In this document: positions 8,824-19,800 of the stretch, in pieces | Layout of the letters: each line of letters opens with the position of its first letter | How positions within the stretch are numbered: the first letter of the stretch is position 1 | Position numbers and translations under genes: made by a program | NCBI RefSeq assembly: GCF_006120725.1 | Contig: NZ_SWMU01000004.1 | Span: forward strand, 186,001 to 250,000 | DNA from: Mesohalobacter halotolerans | GTDB taxonomy: Bacteria > Bacteroidota > Bacteroidia > Flavobacteriales > Flavobacteriaceae | Length of the DNA stretch: 64,000 bases | Direction of reading: 5' to 3' | The notes under the pieces: model-generated | What the model saw: only the letters and a program-made list of their open reading frames with translations | Databases searched by the model: none | What the model was told of the DNA's origin: nothing

Positions 8824-10119
8824 ATGAAAAAAATTACACTTTTAATTACAAGCCTACTTTACATGACTTTTGGTTATAGCCAAAATCTAATCACTAATGG
8901 AACTTTTGATGATGCTACGGGTTGGACTGTTGTTAATCAATATGGAACAGATAGCACAAACGGCTCTGTAGATTTTTCTAATGGGGTTGTTAATGTTGGG
9001 AAAATTGACGATACAGATGGTGGATGGATACACATGGGCTTTTATACAAGTTTAACTTTAACATCCGGTTGGTATCAATTTGATATGGATATGAACTTTG
9101 ATGGTATTAATGAAATATGGGGTGAAGTCTATCTTGGTACTGAAGAGCCTGTTCAAAATCAAGAATACTTTGGAGATATGCAAGTCATAAAAGCTTATAA
9201 TGCATGGGATTGCTTACAAACCTATTCAGGTTCTGCAGTCGCCTCAGGATGCGATGATAGTAATCCAGGATTATTCTTCGTACCAAACGACGGAACTTAC
9301 TATTTACTTTTTAGATCAGGAGGTTCAAATTTCGGCACGTCAGGAGTTGAATTAGATAATTTCAACCTTACTGCCTCCTCTGCTCCTGCAGGTATGACAT
9401 CTGACTTTTATTTTGACTTTGCTTCTCCAGCTGGTCTTCAAACTTATAACATCAGTATAAATGAAGATGCAACAAACACGGTTACAGATGGTATTAATCC
9501 CTCTACAGAGGTTGCTGAAATTTCTGGAATTAACGACGATTGGTTTTCAAAAGTATTTTTTCAAAACCCTGTGGGTATCGACCTTTCTTCTGCTGATAAA
9601 GGTGTAAGTCTAAAAGTAAAAGGACCAAGAGCTTTGCCGGTAACCGTAAAAATTGAAAATGGTGGTACCGCTTATGAAGTCACTGTAGATTATACGACAC
9701 CAAACGTATGGCAGGAATTAATTTTTGACTTTACCGGTGCTAATTCAGTTGCAAATACTGAAGTTGCTGTGTTCTTTGATATTCAGGTAGATTCTGATGT
9801 TGTGACAGACCCAAACCTGAACACTTTCCAAATAGATGATTTTATGTTGGGTGAGTTTGCTACACTTGGCACCAGCTCTTTTGAAAATATTGATTTGACC
9901 GTGTACCCTAATCCTACAACCGATTTCTGGAATATTTCAACAAATAATCAAATCATCTCTTTTGTTGAAGTTTTTGATATGAACGGAAAAAGAGTGGCTG
10001 TAAAACAACCACAATCACTATCTTCAAAGATTGATTCTTCAGGCTTAGGCTCAGGTACATACATTTTAAAAATCACAACTGATAAATCTTCAACTACTCA
10101 AAAAATAGTTAAACTATAG
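8824..10119 (+). CDS. Secreted glycan-binding protein with T9SS type A tail
   Basis: A 431-residue protein with signal peptide (cleavage after FGYSQ). A CBM-like jelly-roll module lies at about 20-180 (TNGTFDDATGWTV, GEVYLGTEEP, YLLFRSGGSNFG, GVELDNF). A second beta-sandwich module follows at about 190-345 (DFYFDFASPAGLQ, WQELIFDFTGAN, FQIDDFMLGEF), of a kind I recall beside flavobacterial laminarinases. The C-terminus is a type IX secretion sorting domain (VYPNPTTDFWNIS, FDMNGKRV, LGSGTYILKITT). No catalytic motif is seen. It is the first gene of the locus, ahead of susC, and should bind glucan on the surface or in the medium. Its first module is homologous to two modules of the PKD lipoprotein at 15122. 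Confidence 0.75.
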   Translation: MKKITLLITSLLYMTFGYSQNLITNGTFDDATGWTVVNQYGTDSTNGSVDFSNGVVNVGKIDDTDGGWIHMGFYTSLTLTSGWYQFDMDMNFDGINEIWGEVYLGTEEPVQNQEYFGDMQVIKAYNAWDCLQTYSGSAVASGCDDSNPGLFFVPNDGTYYLLFRSGGSNFGTSGVELDNFNLTASSAPAGMTSDFYFDFASPAGLQTYNISINEDATNTVTDGINPSTEVAEISGINDDWFSKVFFQNPVGIDLSSADKGVSLKVKGPRALPVTVKIENGGTAYEVTVDYTTPNVWQELIFDFTGANSVANTEVAVFFDIQVDSDVVTDPNLNTFQIDDFMLGEFATLGTSSFENIDLTVYPNPTTDFWNISTNNQIISFVEVFDMNGKRVAVKQPQSLSSKIDSSGLGSGTYILKITTDKSSTTQKIVKL

Positions 10120-10199
10120 GCTCTTAAGCCATTAAAATAATTCTAGTGCTTTGATATTGACACAAAACACTATATCAACCGAAACTAAACAATTTCATA

Positions 10200-13100
10200 A
10201 TGATAAATATTTTAGATAATTTCAAAAGACCCGTAAGGATTACAATCCTTGTTGTTACTTTCCTTATGTGTTTAAGCTCAGGTTTAGCACAAAACACTAT
10301 AAGGGGTAAGGTTGTTGATGAAAGTGGATTGCCCTTGCCCAGTGCTAACATTAGCATTAAAGGAACAAGTACAGGAACCCTCACAGATTTTGACGGCTTG
10401 TTTTCTATTGAAGTAAATATAGGCGAAACATTGGTTTTTTCTTACATCGGCTATGTTACAAAAGAGATTTCTATATCGGAGCAAACTGAAATTCAAGTAA
10501 CCCTTACTAAAGACGTTAATAGTCTGGATGAAGTTGTTGTCATTGGGTATGGTGAAAAGTCAAAAAGAAAAGTCATTTCTGCTGTATCCAGCGTTGATAG
10601 TGAAGAGCTAAGGAAACAACCTGTGCCCCAGGTGAGTAATGCCTTAGAAGGATTGGCCTCAGGTCTATTTGTCAGACAAACGACTGGTGAGCCTGGTTTT
10701 AGTGGGTCATCTTTTGAAATAAGGAATTTTGGAAATGCTTTAGTTATTGTCGACGGCGCTCCAGGAGACTTAAATCAATTAGACCCAAACGAAATTGAAG
10801 ATATCTCGGTTTTAAAAGATGCTGCTGCTGCTTCTGTTTATGGTGTTCAGGGTGGTAATGGTGTGGTCTTAATCACAACCAGAAAAGGTAAGACAGGAAA
10901 ACCTAAATTAACCTATAACAATCAATTTACCTTTTCAACATTTACCGCTTATCCGGATTTTCTTAACTCTGCGCAGTATGCTCAAGTGTTGAATGAAGGT
11001 TTAAGTAACGCCAACCAAAACCCATTTTATACAGAAGAAGAAATTGAATTGTTTAGAACGGGTTCAGACCCTTTAAATTTCCCGGATACAGATTGGAAAG
11101 ATTTAGTTCTTGATGATTGGGCATTCCAGCAACGCCATAATCTGAACTTATCGGGTGGTACCGAGAAAGTAAAATACTTTATGTCTGCGGGCTTTATTGA
11201 CCAGGGTTCCAATTATAGCACGGATGCCCTTTCCTTCCAGCAGTACAATATTCGCTCTAACCTAAGTGCAGAAGTGACAGACAATCTAAGTGTTAGCCTA
11301 AATTTAGCCGCCAGAAGAAGAGAAAATGAGGCGCCGGCATATTCAGCTTTTGATATTTTCAGAGAATTAAGCCGTTCACTTCCTACTGATTTAGCTTATT
11401 ATCCTGATGGTACACCAGTTAAACCAAGTTTTAGCCCAAATCACATCCAGGAAGGAATGCGCGATTTTAATGCCGGATATTATCGTTCAATCAACAACAA
11501 TATCGACGCAAAACTAACTTTAGACTGGGATATTAATCAGGTTCAGGGTTTGAGTATAAAAACCTTTGCTTCATTAATATACGACACATCATTTAATAAA
11601 GATTGGGGAAAAGGTTACGAACTTTTCACATTAAATCAACAAACTGGCGAGTACGATTCGTTTACGGCTATCCCCGAAGGAGCGTTTAGCGAAACTATTT
11701 TAGAACAATCTACAAATTACAGTAATTTCTACGTATTACGACCATCTATAAACTATGACCGTACATTTAACCAACACAGTGTTTCTGGTCTATTATTGGC
11801 AGAAATCCAACAAATACAAGGTGAAAATTTTTCAGGAAGACGTCAGGATTTTCAATCCAGTGCCATAGATCAGTTGTATGCAGGATCTCTCCAAAATCAG
11901 GGTGCAAACGGAAGCGAGTTTAGAGAAAACAGATTGGGTTATGTAGGGCGTTTTAGTTATGATTACAAAGCAAAGTACTTTTTTGAGACATCATTTAGAT
12001 ACGACGGTTCTTCTCGGTTTGCTCCGGGAAATGAATGGGGTTTCTTCCCTTCAGTTTCTGCCGGTTGGCGATTGTCTGATGAATCTTTCTTTGAGCCGCT
12101 TAAAAATGCAGTTCAAAATTTAAAATTAAGAGGATCTATAGGAACCGCAGGAAATGATAATACCGCTGCCTATCAATGGTTAAGTGGCTTTAACTACAGT
12201 TTCTTTTATGTAGTTGGTGACGGTGCAGTGCCCACGATAGACAATACCGCCTTAGCCAATAGAGATATCACATGGGAAACAAACACAACATACAATGTAG
12301 GTCTCGATGCCCGATTTTTAAACGGTGATCTTCAATTCTCCTTTGATTATTTCTACAGAAAAAGAGAAGATGTTCTGGCCTTTGCATCTGCCAGTGTACC
12401 AAGTACCCTAGGCGTTTCTATAGCCGCTGAAAATTTATACGAGTTTTCTAATGAAGGCTTTGAGTTTTCATTAAACTACAACAAACAAATAACAGATGAT
12501 TTTAAGTTGGGAGCTGTATTCAATTTCTCAAGATCAAGAGAAAAAGCAGTTTTTATTGATGAAAATTTTCAGGAAGATCCTTTCATGAGACAAAACCTGA
12601 CCATAACCGGTGGATTTACCAACCTTAGAAGAGGCTATATTTCTCAAGGTCTTTTCCAATCTCAGGAAGAAATTGATAGCTGGGCGATACAAGACAATAA
12701 CAATAACGCCAGTTTACAACCGGGTGATGTAAGGTTTCAAGACCTTAATGATGATGGAATTATTGATGTGCGAGATCAAAAAGTCTTTGGAGATGGCGAT
12801 AAGCCAGCAATTAACTACTCCCTGAATTTAAATACCGAGTATAAACGATGGAACTTGTCTGTTTTACTTACAGGTGCGGCAGGTTATGATATCTATATTG
12901 ATGGTGAAGCTCAAAGTCCTTTAAGAAATGGATTTAATGGGTATGATTACCAAATGGACTACTGGACACCTGAAAATACTGGTGCTGCCTATCCAAGAAT
13001 AACAGATGGTGGGTTTAACGAAAACAATAACAGATATTCTGATTATTGGATGAGAAGTGGAAATCACTTAAGAATTAGAAATGTGAATCTAAGTTATACT

Positions 13101-13280
13101 TTACCGTCAAAAATTAGCCAGAAATTTGGTTTTTATGAATTTTCAATGTTTGTAACGGGCACCAATCTCCATGTCTTTACAACTTATGATGAAGACATAG
13201 ATCCGCAAAGCACATCCGGTGTTGGCTGGTATTATCCTCAAAATAAATCTTTTACCGTTGGAGTCAATCTATCATTTTAA
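10200..13280 (+). CDS. SusC-like TonB-dependent outer-membrane transporter
   Basis: 1026 residues. After the signal peptide (ends near SGLAQ) comes a carboxypeptidase-like regulatory domain (IRGKVVDESGLPLPSANISI, TDFDGLFSIEV, VFSYIGYVTKEI). A TonB-box-like stretch follows (LDEVVVIGYG), then a plug (NALEGLASGLFV, ALVIVDGAPGDLNQLDPNEI, LKDAAAASVYGVQGGNGVVL) and a 22-strand barrel ending in KSFTVGVNLSF. This is the standard SusC build for energy-dependent import of oligosaccharides. It is followed after 10 bp by susD, its lid partner. The neighbouring glycanases suggest beta-glucan oligosaccharides as cargo. Confidence 0.95.
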   Translation: MINILDNFKRPVRITILVVTFLMCLSSGLAQNTIRGKVVDESGLPLPSANISIKGTSTGTLTDFDGLFSIEVNIGETLVFSYIGYVTKEISISEQTEIQVTLTKDVNSLDEVVVIGYGEKSKRKVISAVSSVDSEELRKQPVPQVSNALEGLASGLFVRQTTGEPGFSGSSFEIRNFGNALVIVDGAPGDLNQLDPNEIEDISVLKDAAAASVYGVQGGNGVVLITTRKGKTGKPKLTYNNQFTFSTFTAYPDFLNSAQYAQVLNEGLSNANQNPFYTEEEIELFRTGSDPLNFPDTDWKDLVLDDWAFQQRHNLNLSGGTEKVKYFMSAGFIDQGSNYSTDALSFQQYNIRSNLSAEVTDNLSVSLNLAARRRENEAPAYSAFDIFRELSRSLPTDLAYYPDGTPVKPSFSPNHIQEGMRDFNAGYYRSINNNIDAKLTLDWDINQVQGLSIKTFASLIYDTSFNKDWGKGYELFTLNQQTGEYDSFTAIPEGAFSETILEQSTNYSNFYVLRPSINYDRTFNQHSVSGLLLAEIQQIQGENFSGRRQDFQSSAIDQLYAGSLQNQGANGSEFRENRLGYVGRFSYDYKAKYFFETSFRYDGSSRFAPGNEWGFFPSVSAGWRLSDESFFEPLKNAVQNLKLRGSIGTAGNDNTAAYQWLSGFNYSFFYVVGDGAVPTIDNTALANRDITWETNTTYNVGLDARFLNGDLQFSFDYFYRKREDVLAFASASVPSTLGVSIAAENLYEFSNEGFEFSLNYNKQITDDFKLGAVFNFSRSREKAVFIDENFQEDPFMRQNLTITGGFTNLRRGYISQGLFQSQEEIDSWAIQDNNNNASLQPGDVRFQDLNDDGIIDVRDQKVFGDGDKPAINYSLNLNTEYKRWNLSVLLTGAAGYDIYIDGEAQSPLRNGFNGYDYQMDYWTPENTGAAYPRITDGGFNENNNRYSDYWMRSGNHLRIRNVNLSYTLPSKISQKFGFYEFSMFVTGTNLHVFTTYDEDIDPQSTSGVGWYYPQNKSFTVGVNLSF

Positions 13281-13290
13281 ATTATATACT

Positions 13291-15060
13291 ATGAAATTTA
13301 AGAACTTACTTTTAATCTTAATTGTATTCATGCTTACCGCATGTGAAGATTATCTCAATGAACCACCTTTAGACAGAGTTACAGAGGCCGATGTTTGGAA
13401 TGATAAAGCCTTGATGGATACCTATTTCTTTCAAATATATGAAAATATGCCTTGGGACTACCTGAAAGACTTTGGAGGTGGTGCCGGTGGCGGTGCCCAT
13501 CGTGACGCCCTAAGTGATATAGCCAGAAGTACCTATTCCTGGACACCTGCTACTAATTCGTTCAGACCAGGCAATTGGGGTACGGCCAACAACTCCTGGC
13601 CTTTAGATTGGTGGGGTTACTTTAACTTATGGAAGATTAATTATTCCATTGAAAACCTTGAAGTCATCTCAGAAAATGTACTTTCAGATGAAGAAAGAAA
13701 CAACCGCTTGGGCGAAATGTATTACTTAAGAGCATTTTGCTATTTTGAAATGGTAAAACGTTATGGTGGTGTTCCTATCATTTTGGAAGCTCAAAACCCG
13801 GATACTACTCCGGAAGAGGAATTATTTCCTGCCAGAAATACAGAAAAAGAAGTATACGACCAGATTTTAGAGGATGCACAGGCCGCTTTTGATGCATTAC
13901 CTGAAAATTGGCCTTCTCAAGAAGGAAGGGCAACCAAATGGGCTGCTAAAGCCTTAGAATCCAGAGCAGCTTTATACGCCGGTAGTATTGCAAAATACGG
14001 CAGTGTTCAATTGGATGGCGTTGTCGGTGTTCCTGTTTCTGATGCAGAATCATATTATCAAATCGCCTTAAATGCTTCACAGACTATTATAGAAAATTCA
14101 GGACATTCACTTTTTAATCAATATACAGATCCTACTGAAAATTATACTAGGCTTTTCTTAGATGAATCTGGCATAGAAGCTATTTTTACAAAAAAGTGGA
14201 TACCGTTTGAAAAAGGACATTCTTACGACCTGCGAAATGTACCTTACAGCTACAGATTGGATTGGGGTTCAAGCATGTCTCCTACAAAACAGTTTATTGA
14301 TAGTTATGAAGTATTAAGCACCGGCTTGCTTCCTAATGAACCTGGCTCAGGCTTCGATGAAAATAATCCCTGGGAAAACAGAGACCCACGACTTAAAGCA
14401 ACTATTATAACCAACAACGATATGTTTCAGGGCTCACCCGTAGAAATATGGTATGGCACTGAAATAAATGGAGAAATCGATACAGGAACCGGCACAGGTG
14501 TAGGAAAAGATGGAATTGGCATTCATCCAGACGCAACCAAAACAGGCTTTTATGTTAGAAAATACCTGGAAGATGGCTCGAACCCTTTGTTTATTCCTGA
14601 ATTTTACTCTGGTCAAGATTGTCTAATTTTCAGATTAGGTGAAATTTATCTTAATGCAGCCGAGGCTGCCTTTGAACTTGGTAATGAAGGTCTGGCAAGA
14701 GATTTTGTAGAACCTATAAGAACGAGAGCTGGATTAACTCAAAATCTTCGTCTGGAGCCATTTTCCGGTGATGAATTAAGAGACAGACTAAGAAACGAGA
14801 GGAAATTAGAACTGGCTTTTGAAGACCACCGGTACTGGGATGTGCGACGATGGAGAATTGCAGAAGAAGCATTAAGTATTCAAGTTCAAGGCGTGAGAAC
14901 CTTAAGACATATTAATGCAGCTGGTGAAGAGACCTTTACCTACGAAACCTTTGATGCAGAACCTCAACAGATGAATTTCTTTGAAAGACACTACTACATG
15001 CCAATTGGTCAAGACAGAAGAAACAATAACAGTAATCTCATAGAAAACCCAGGCTATTAA
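13291..15060 (+). CDS. SusD-like outer-membrane glycan-binding lipoprotein (RagB/SusD)
   Basis: 589 residues. The ATG at 13291 gives a clean lipoprotein signal (MLTACEDYLNEPP); an earlier in-frame codon at 13219 would put the start inside susC. The N-terminal SusD pattern (PLDRVTEADVWND, NNRLGEMYYLRAFCYFEMVKRYGG) contains the TPR helices. The C-terminal RagB pattern is present as YLNAAEAAFELGN, RTRAGL, LRNERKLELAFEDHRYWDVRRW and NLIENPGY. It forms the lid of the SusC pore and captures glycan at the cell surface. The aromatic-rich region near residues 60-115 may contribute to sugar binding. Confidence 0.95.
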   Translation: MKFKNLLLILIVFMLTACEDYLNEPPLDRVTEADVWNDKALMDTYFFQIYENMPWDYLKDFGGGAGGGAHRDALSDIARSTYSWTPATNSFRPGNWGTANNSWPLDWWGYFNLWKINYSIENLEVISENVLSDEERNNRLGEMYYLRAFCYFEMVKRYGGVPIILEAQNPDTTPEEELFPARNTEKEVYDQILEDAQAAFDALPENWPSQEGRATKWAAKALESRAALYAGSIAKYGSVQLDGVVGVPVSDAESYYQIALNASQTIIENSGHSLFNQYTDPTENYTRLFLDESGIEAIFTKKWIPFEKGHSYDLRNVPYSYRLDWGSSMSPTKQFIDSYEVLSTGLLPNEPGSGFDENNPWENRDPRLKATIITNNDMFQGSPVEIWYGTEINGEIDTGTGTGVGKDGIGIHPDATKTGFYVRKYLEDGSNPLFIPEFYSGQDCLIFRLGEIYLNAAEAAFELGNEGLARDFVEPIRTRAGLTQNLRLEPFSGDELRDRLRNERKLELAFEDHRYWDVRRWRIAEEALSIQVQGVRTLRHINAAGEETFTYETFDAEPQQMNFFERHYYMPIGQDRRNNNSNLIENPGY

Positions 15061-15121
15061 GCTAATTAAAAATAGATTATGTACAATAATTCATGAAAAG
15101 TTAATGACTAAAATATATATT

Positions 15122-16720
15122 ATGAAAACAATAAAAATTATAATTTATACCCTAATGATTGGCATTGTTACGCTCCTATCAGGCTGTGACGATGATGACA
15201 TAGTTTATCCTGCTCCTACCGCAGAGGATGCTGCATTCACATTTAGTTTGGATCCTGATAATCCAAATATTGTAAATTTTAGTGCTGTTGAAAGCGATAA
15301 CAACTGGTATACACACTGGGATTTTGGTGATGGTTCATCTGCTGAAGGCTATGAGGCCAATAAAGTATTTATTAGAGAAGGAGATTATGACGTCAGATTT
15401 AAAGTCTTTACGAGAGGAGGAACCGCTGAAAGTATTCAAACCATAGTTGTTAATGAGGATTTTGAAGGACCAAATGTATTATTAAATGGCGAATTTAATG
15501 GTAGTGACGAATGGACTGTCCTGCCAATTTCAGATGGTGTTGATATCAACTTTACTGGTGACAAGGCTGTTTGGACTGGAGGAAATTATGGACAGGCAGG
15601 AATCTACCAACCTGTACATGTCGAAGCAGGTGTTCCTTACCAAATCGATATGGAAGTCTCAGGTGGTGGACTGACTGATTCCTGGTACGAAGTTTATATT
15701 GGATCAGCAACTCCGGTTCCGGGTCAGGATTATACAGATGGAGGCATGCGCATGGGTCTAAATACATGGACTGGATGCGGCAATGAAGCTTTTGACAGTT
15801 CTCTTACAGAAATTAGCTGTGTTGGTGAAGGTAATGGCTTGGTAGAGTTCGATTTTACGGGTACAGTCTATTTGGTAATTAGAGGTGGTGGAGCAGATTA
15901 TGGATCTGGTCTATCTTTAGATAATGCTTCTATGACGCCATTAGTACCCGGTGTTGAATATACGCCTCCTTTGTTTCTGCCTACAGCTGATTTCACTTAT
16001 AGCGTAACAGATCTTACTGTAGATTTTACAAATACATCAACTAATGCTGACAGTTATTCATGGGATTTTGGTGATGGTGTTGGTACTTCAACAGAAGAAA
16101 ACCCAAGTTATACCTATGCCAGTGAAGGAGTTTATCCCGTTACCCTAATCGCTACTAATAGCGATGGTTCTACTGAATCTACCAGAAATGTAACTTTTGC
16201 GCCTAACCTTATTGTAAATGGAGATTTTGATGACGACTCAGCATGGAATATCATTCAACATAATGGTTCCGGTAACGGCGTTGTAACGATTGCGAATGGT
16301 GTAGCAGTATTTGATGAAGTAACAGATATTCCATCCGGTTCCTGGGGTAATGAAGCCCATGTTGGGATAAATCAGGCGGTAACCATAGATGAAGCCGGAG
16401 ATTATGCTTTAGATATGTTTATAAACACTAACGGCATAGATGAACTATGGTTTGAAGTTTGGGTGGGAACAGATGCACCAACAGCGGGAGCTGATTACAA
16501 TGAAAACCAAGGAGCTACCAGAGTATTAAATGTAAACTCATGGGATTGTGGCAATACGGTAACCTATTCCGGATCTATGGCAGCTACGGGCTGTACCGGA
16601 GTAGATGGAACCATTTCGTTGGATGCCGGCACTTACTACGTTGTTATAAGAAGTGGTGGTTTTACTTTTGGTGAAGGCGGTGTCGTAATTGATAATGTTT
16701 CATTCGTAAAGACCAATTGA
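15122..16720 (+). CDS. PKD/CBM surface glycan-binding lipoprotein (SusE/F position)
   Basis: 532 residues from the ATG at 15122; a second ATG at 15104 only adds six residues before the signal. The lipobox is LLSGCDDDD. Four modules alternate: PKD (WYTHWDFGDGSSAEGYEA), CBM-like (NGEFNGSDEWTV, YEVYIGSATPVPGQDY, YLVIRGGGADYGSGLSLDN), PKD (SYSWDFGDG, YTYASEGVYPVTLIATN) and CBM-like (NGDFDDDSAWNI, FEVWVGTDAP, YYVVIRSGGFTFGEGG). The two CBM-like modules resemble each other and the first module of the protein at 8824. It occupies the place of SusE/F in the locus and likely holds glucan at the outer membrane. No enzyme motif is seen. Confidence 0.8.
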   Translation: MKTIKIIIYTLMIGIVTLLSGCDDDDIVYPAPTAEDAAFTFSLDPDNPNIVNFSAVESDNNWYTHWDFGDGSSAEGYEANKVFIREGDYDVRFKVFTRGGTAESIQTIVVNEDFEGPNVLLNGEFNGSDEWTVLPISDGVDINFTGDKAVWTGGNYGQAGIYQPVHVEAGVPYQIDMEVSGGGLTDSWYEVYIGSATPVPGQDYTDGGMRMGLNTWTGCGNEAFDSSLTEISCVGEGNGLVEFDFTGTVYLVIRGGGADYGSGLSLDNASMTPLVPGVEYTPPLFLPTADFTYSVTDLTVDFTNTSTNADSYSWDFGDGVGTSTEENPSYTYASEGVYPVTLIATNSDGSTESTRNVTFAPNLIVNGDFDDDSAWNIIQHNGSGNGVVTIANGVAVFDEVTDIPSGSWGNEAHVGINQAVTIDEAGDYALDMFINTNGIDELWFEVWVGTDAPTAGADYNENQGATRVLNVNSWDCGNTVTYSGSMAATGCTGVDGTISLDAGTYYVVIRSGGFTFGEGGVVIDNVSFVKTN

Positions 16721-16780
16721 TAGTATAACCTGTCAACAAAGACAATTAAATAATTATTTGTGTTAGTTAGCTCCTAAACT

Positions 16781-16815
16781 GTTTTACTGGTCAGCTTAAG
16801 GCCAGTAAAACTTTT
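16781..16815 (+). terminator. Stem-loop with T-rich tail after the SGBP gene
   Basis: GTTTTACTGG at 16781-16790 pairs perfectly with CCAGTAAAAC at 16802-16811 around an 11-base loop, and the right arm runs into CTTTTAG. It may end or attenuate transcription between the binding-protein genes and the glycanase genes, which would explain stepped expression. The T-run is short, so processing or stabilisation of the upstream mRNA is the alternative. Confidence 0.55.
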
Positions 16816-16867
16816 AGAAATATTGCATTAAAATGTCGATAAACAATCAATTAATAAAAAATTTGAA

Positions 16868-19800
16868 ATGAAAAAAATTATAGTACTACTTACAATTCTC
16901 TTTATACCATTTTCAAGCTGGTGTCAGGGTCTTGTTGCACAGGGTACAGAAATAGTAAATTCTAATGGAGATCCTGTTCTTCTTAGAGGATACGGACCCG
17001 GTGGATGGCAGATCATGGAAGGCTACATGATGCAAACATCAGGTTTTGCCGGAGCACAGCATGAAATCAAAGAAAAACTGATCGACTTAATGGGCGAAGC
17101 CAATACCGAAACTTTTTTTGCCAAGTGGAGGGAAAATCATTTTACCCAACGCGATGTAGATTCTTTAGCAGCCTGGGGCTTTAATAGTATTCGGATTCCT
17201 ATGCACTACAACTTGTTTACACTTCCTATTGAAGAAGAGCCAATTCCAGGAGAAAATACCTGGTTTGAAACGGGTTTTGATTTGATCGATGATGTATTGG
17301 AATGGTCTGCTCCTCATAACATCTACGTCATTTTAGACATGCATGCCACACCTGGTGGACAAGGCACTGGTTCAGAAATTAATGATTATGATCCTGATAA
17401 GCCTTCATTGTGGGAAAGTCAGGAAAATAGAGATAAACTTGTAGCACTATGGGAAAGAATTGCCAACAGGTACAAAGACAACCCGTGGATTGGCGGTTAC
17501 GATCTTATAAATGAAACCCATTGGGATCTAGGACCTCAAAATGCATTATTAAGGCAGGTGTATGAAGATATCACGACAGCAATTAGAGGGGTTGGAGATA
17601 ACCACATCTTGTATATTGAAGGAAATTCCTATGCCAACGACCATACGGGTTTAACCCCGCCATGGGATGATAATCTGGTCTATAGCTTCCATAAATACTG
17701 GAGCTTTAATAATGAGAATGATGTGGACTGGATTACCCCGCTAAGAGACACTTACAATGTACCGCTTTGGATGGGTGAATCAGGTGAAAATTCAAATACC
17801 TGGTATACTGATGCTGTAAGCCTGTTTGAAGACAATAACATTGGCTGGGCCTGGTGGGCTTTTCGTAAAATTGGTGATATAGACAGTCCTTACGCCGTTG
17901 ATATAAATCCCGGATATCAGGCCATTCTTGATTACTGGCAGGGAAATGGTCCTCAACCCACACCAACTGAAGCTTTTGATGCCATGATGCAACTGGCCGA
18001 CAATCTCCTTGTTGATAATAGCCGATATCGAAAAGATGTGCCCGATGCCTTAATCCGACAAGTTCAGACCGATCAAACTATTCCTTATCATGGCTCCCCT
18101 TCAGAAATACCAGGCTTAATATATTTGTCTGACTATGATTTAGGTAAAAATAATCACGCCTATTACGACACTGTGGTAGCAGACTACAACCTTTCAACAG
18201 GTAATTTTACCGCATGGAATAGTGGATGGTCCTACCGAAACGATGGGGTTGATATCGAACGTAATGACGACAGTATTAATAGTAATGGCTTTCACGTAGG
18301 ATTTGTAAATCAAGGTGAATGGATGAAATATACCGTAGATATCGATCAAACTGCCGTTTACAAAGCAAAAATCAGGTTAGCCACAGAGCAAACAGGGGGC
18401 GAATTTTTCTTGTCTATTAATGATCAAGAAGTCACTACAACGCAAGTGGTTACGGCAACTGGAGGCTGGACGCAGTTTATAACCTATGAAATTGATGACA
18501 TTATTCTCCCTCAAGGTGAACATAGCTTAAAACTTCACATCAATAATGATACGCCCGTCAATCTAAGCAGTATCGAATTTGAATTAACAGGTAGCATAGA
18601 TGCGCTTACATTAAATGCCCTAAATGGTAAAACCGGTGAAGACGAACAATCTGTCGAAATCACTATTAGCGAATCTGTTTTAGCCTCATCACTAATCGGT
18701 TCCCTAGATCAGTTTTCAGTAAATGTAAATGGTGAAGACAGAAACGTAACTGCTGTTGAAGTTCATCCTACAAAAGACAGAACAATCGTGCTCACAGTTG
18801 AAGGTTTTCTAATTACCGGAGATGAGATTTTAGCCAGTTATTCAGGTAACTCCGTTCAATCCGAATCCAATAAAACATTAAATACGTTTACAGATTTAGT
18901 CATCAATAATGTAAGTCCCAACCGGTTTATAATTCCGACTTTAATTGAAGTGGAAGACTACGATTACATGATAGGTATGAATTTAGAAGACACCACTGAT
19001 GAAGGCGGTGGGCAGAATTTTGGCTTCACAGATCCGGGCGATTATGCAGACTATTCCATTTTTGTTCCTGAAACAGGATTGTATGGTATTAAATTTCGAG
19101 TAGCCGGATTTAATCAAGGGCAGATTGGACTCTATACTGTCGATGAAAACGATGTGGAAACAGAGTTAGTGGTGGTAGACACACCAATAACCAATGGATG
19201 GCAGACCTGGGAAACGGTTTCAGATAATCTTTTTATTGAAGAAGGACCGCACAAATTAAGAATGCGCGTCTTAGCTGGTGGTTTTAATTTCAATTGGTTT
19301 GAATTTGATTTTCCCGACAGCGATGGTGATGGCGTTTTAGACAATAACGATCTTTGTCCTAATACTCCAGAAGGAGCAATTGTAGATGTAAATGGTTGTG
19401 AGATATTCAATCTACCACCAGAAAATTATACCGTTAAAGTATTTAGTGAAACTTGCCGTTCTGAAGACAACGGAAGTATTCTATTAACAGCTATCGAAAA
19501 TTTCAATTATACGGCAACACTTAACGGCGAAGATGTTTCAATAAGCGATACCTTTTCTTCAGAAATTAATTTCGAAAATTTATCAGCAGGAACCTATACC
19601 TTGTGCATTACAGTAGATAGCCAACCTGACTACGAACAATGCTTCACCATAGCTATAACAGAACCCGATGAATTATTGGTTATAGCAGGAAGAGTCGCCA
19701 ATACGTCCAATCTGATAATAGAATTAAGCGGAGCTGAGCTTTACTACATTACTTTAAATAACAGTACAATAATAACAGATCAAAATGAGATGGAGTTACA

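Noticed and set aside
16721-16867. Riboswitch or small RNA between the SGBP and GH5 genes
   Set aside because: Only one simple hairpin is present, which is adequately explained as a terminator or processing stem.
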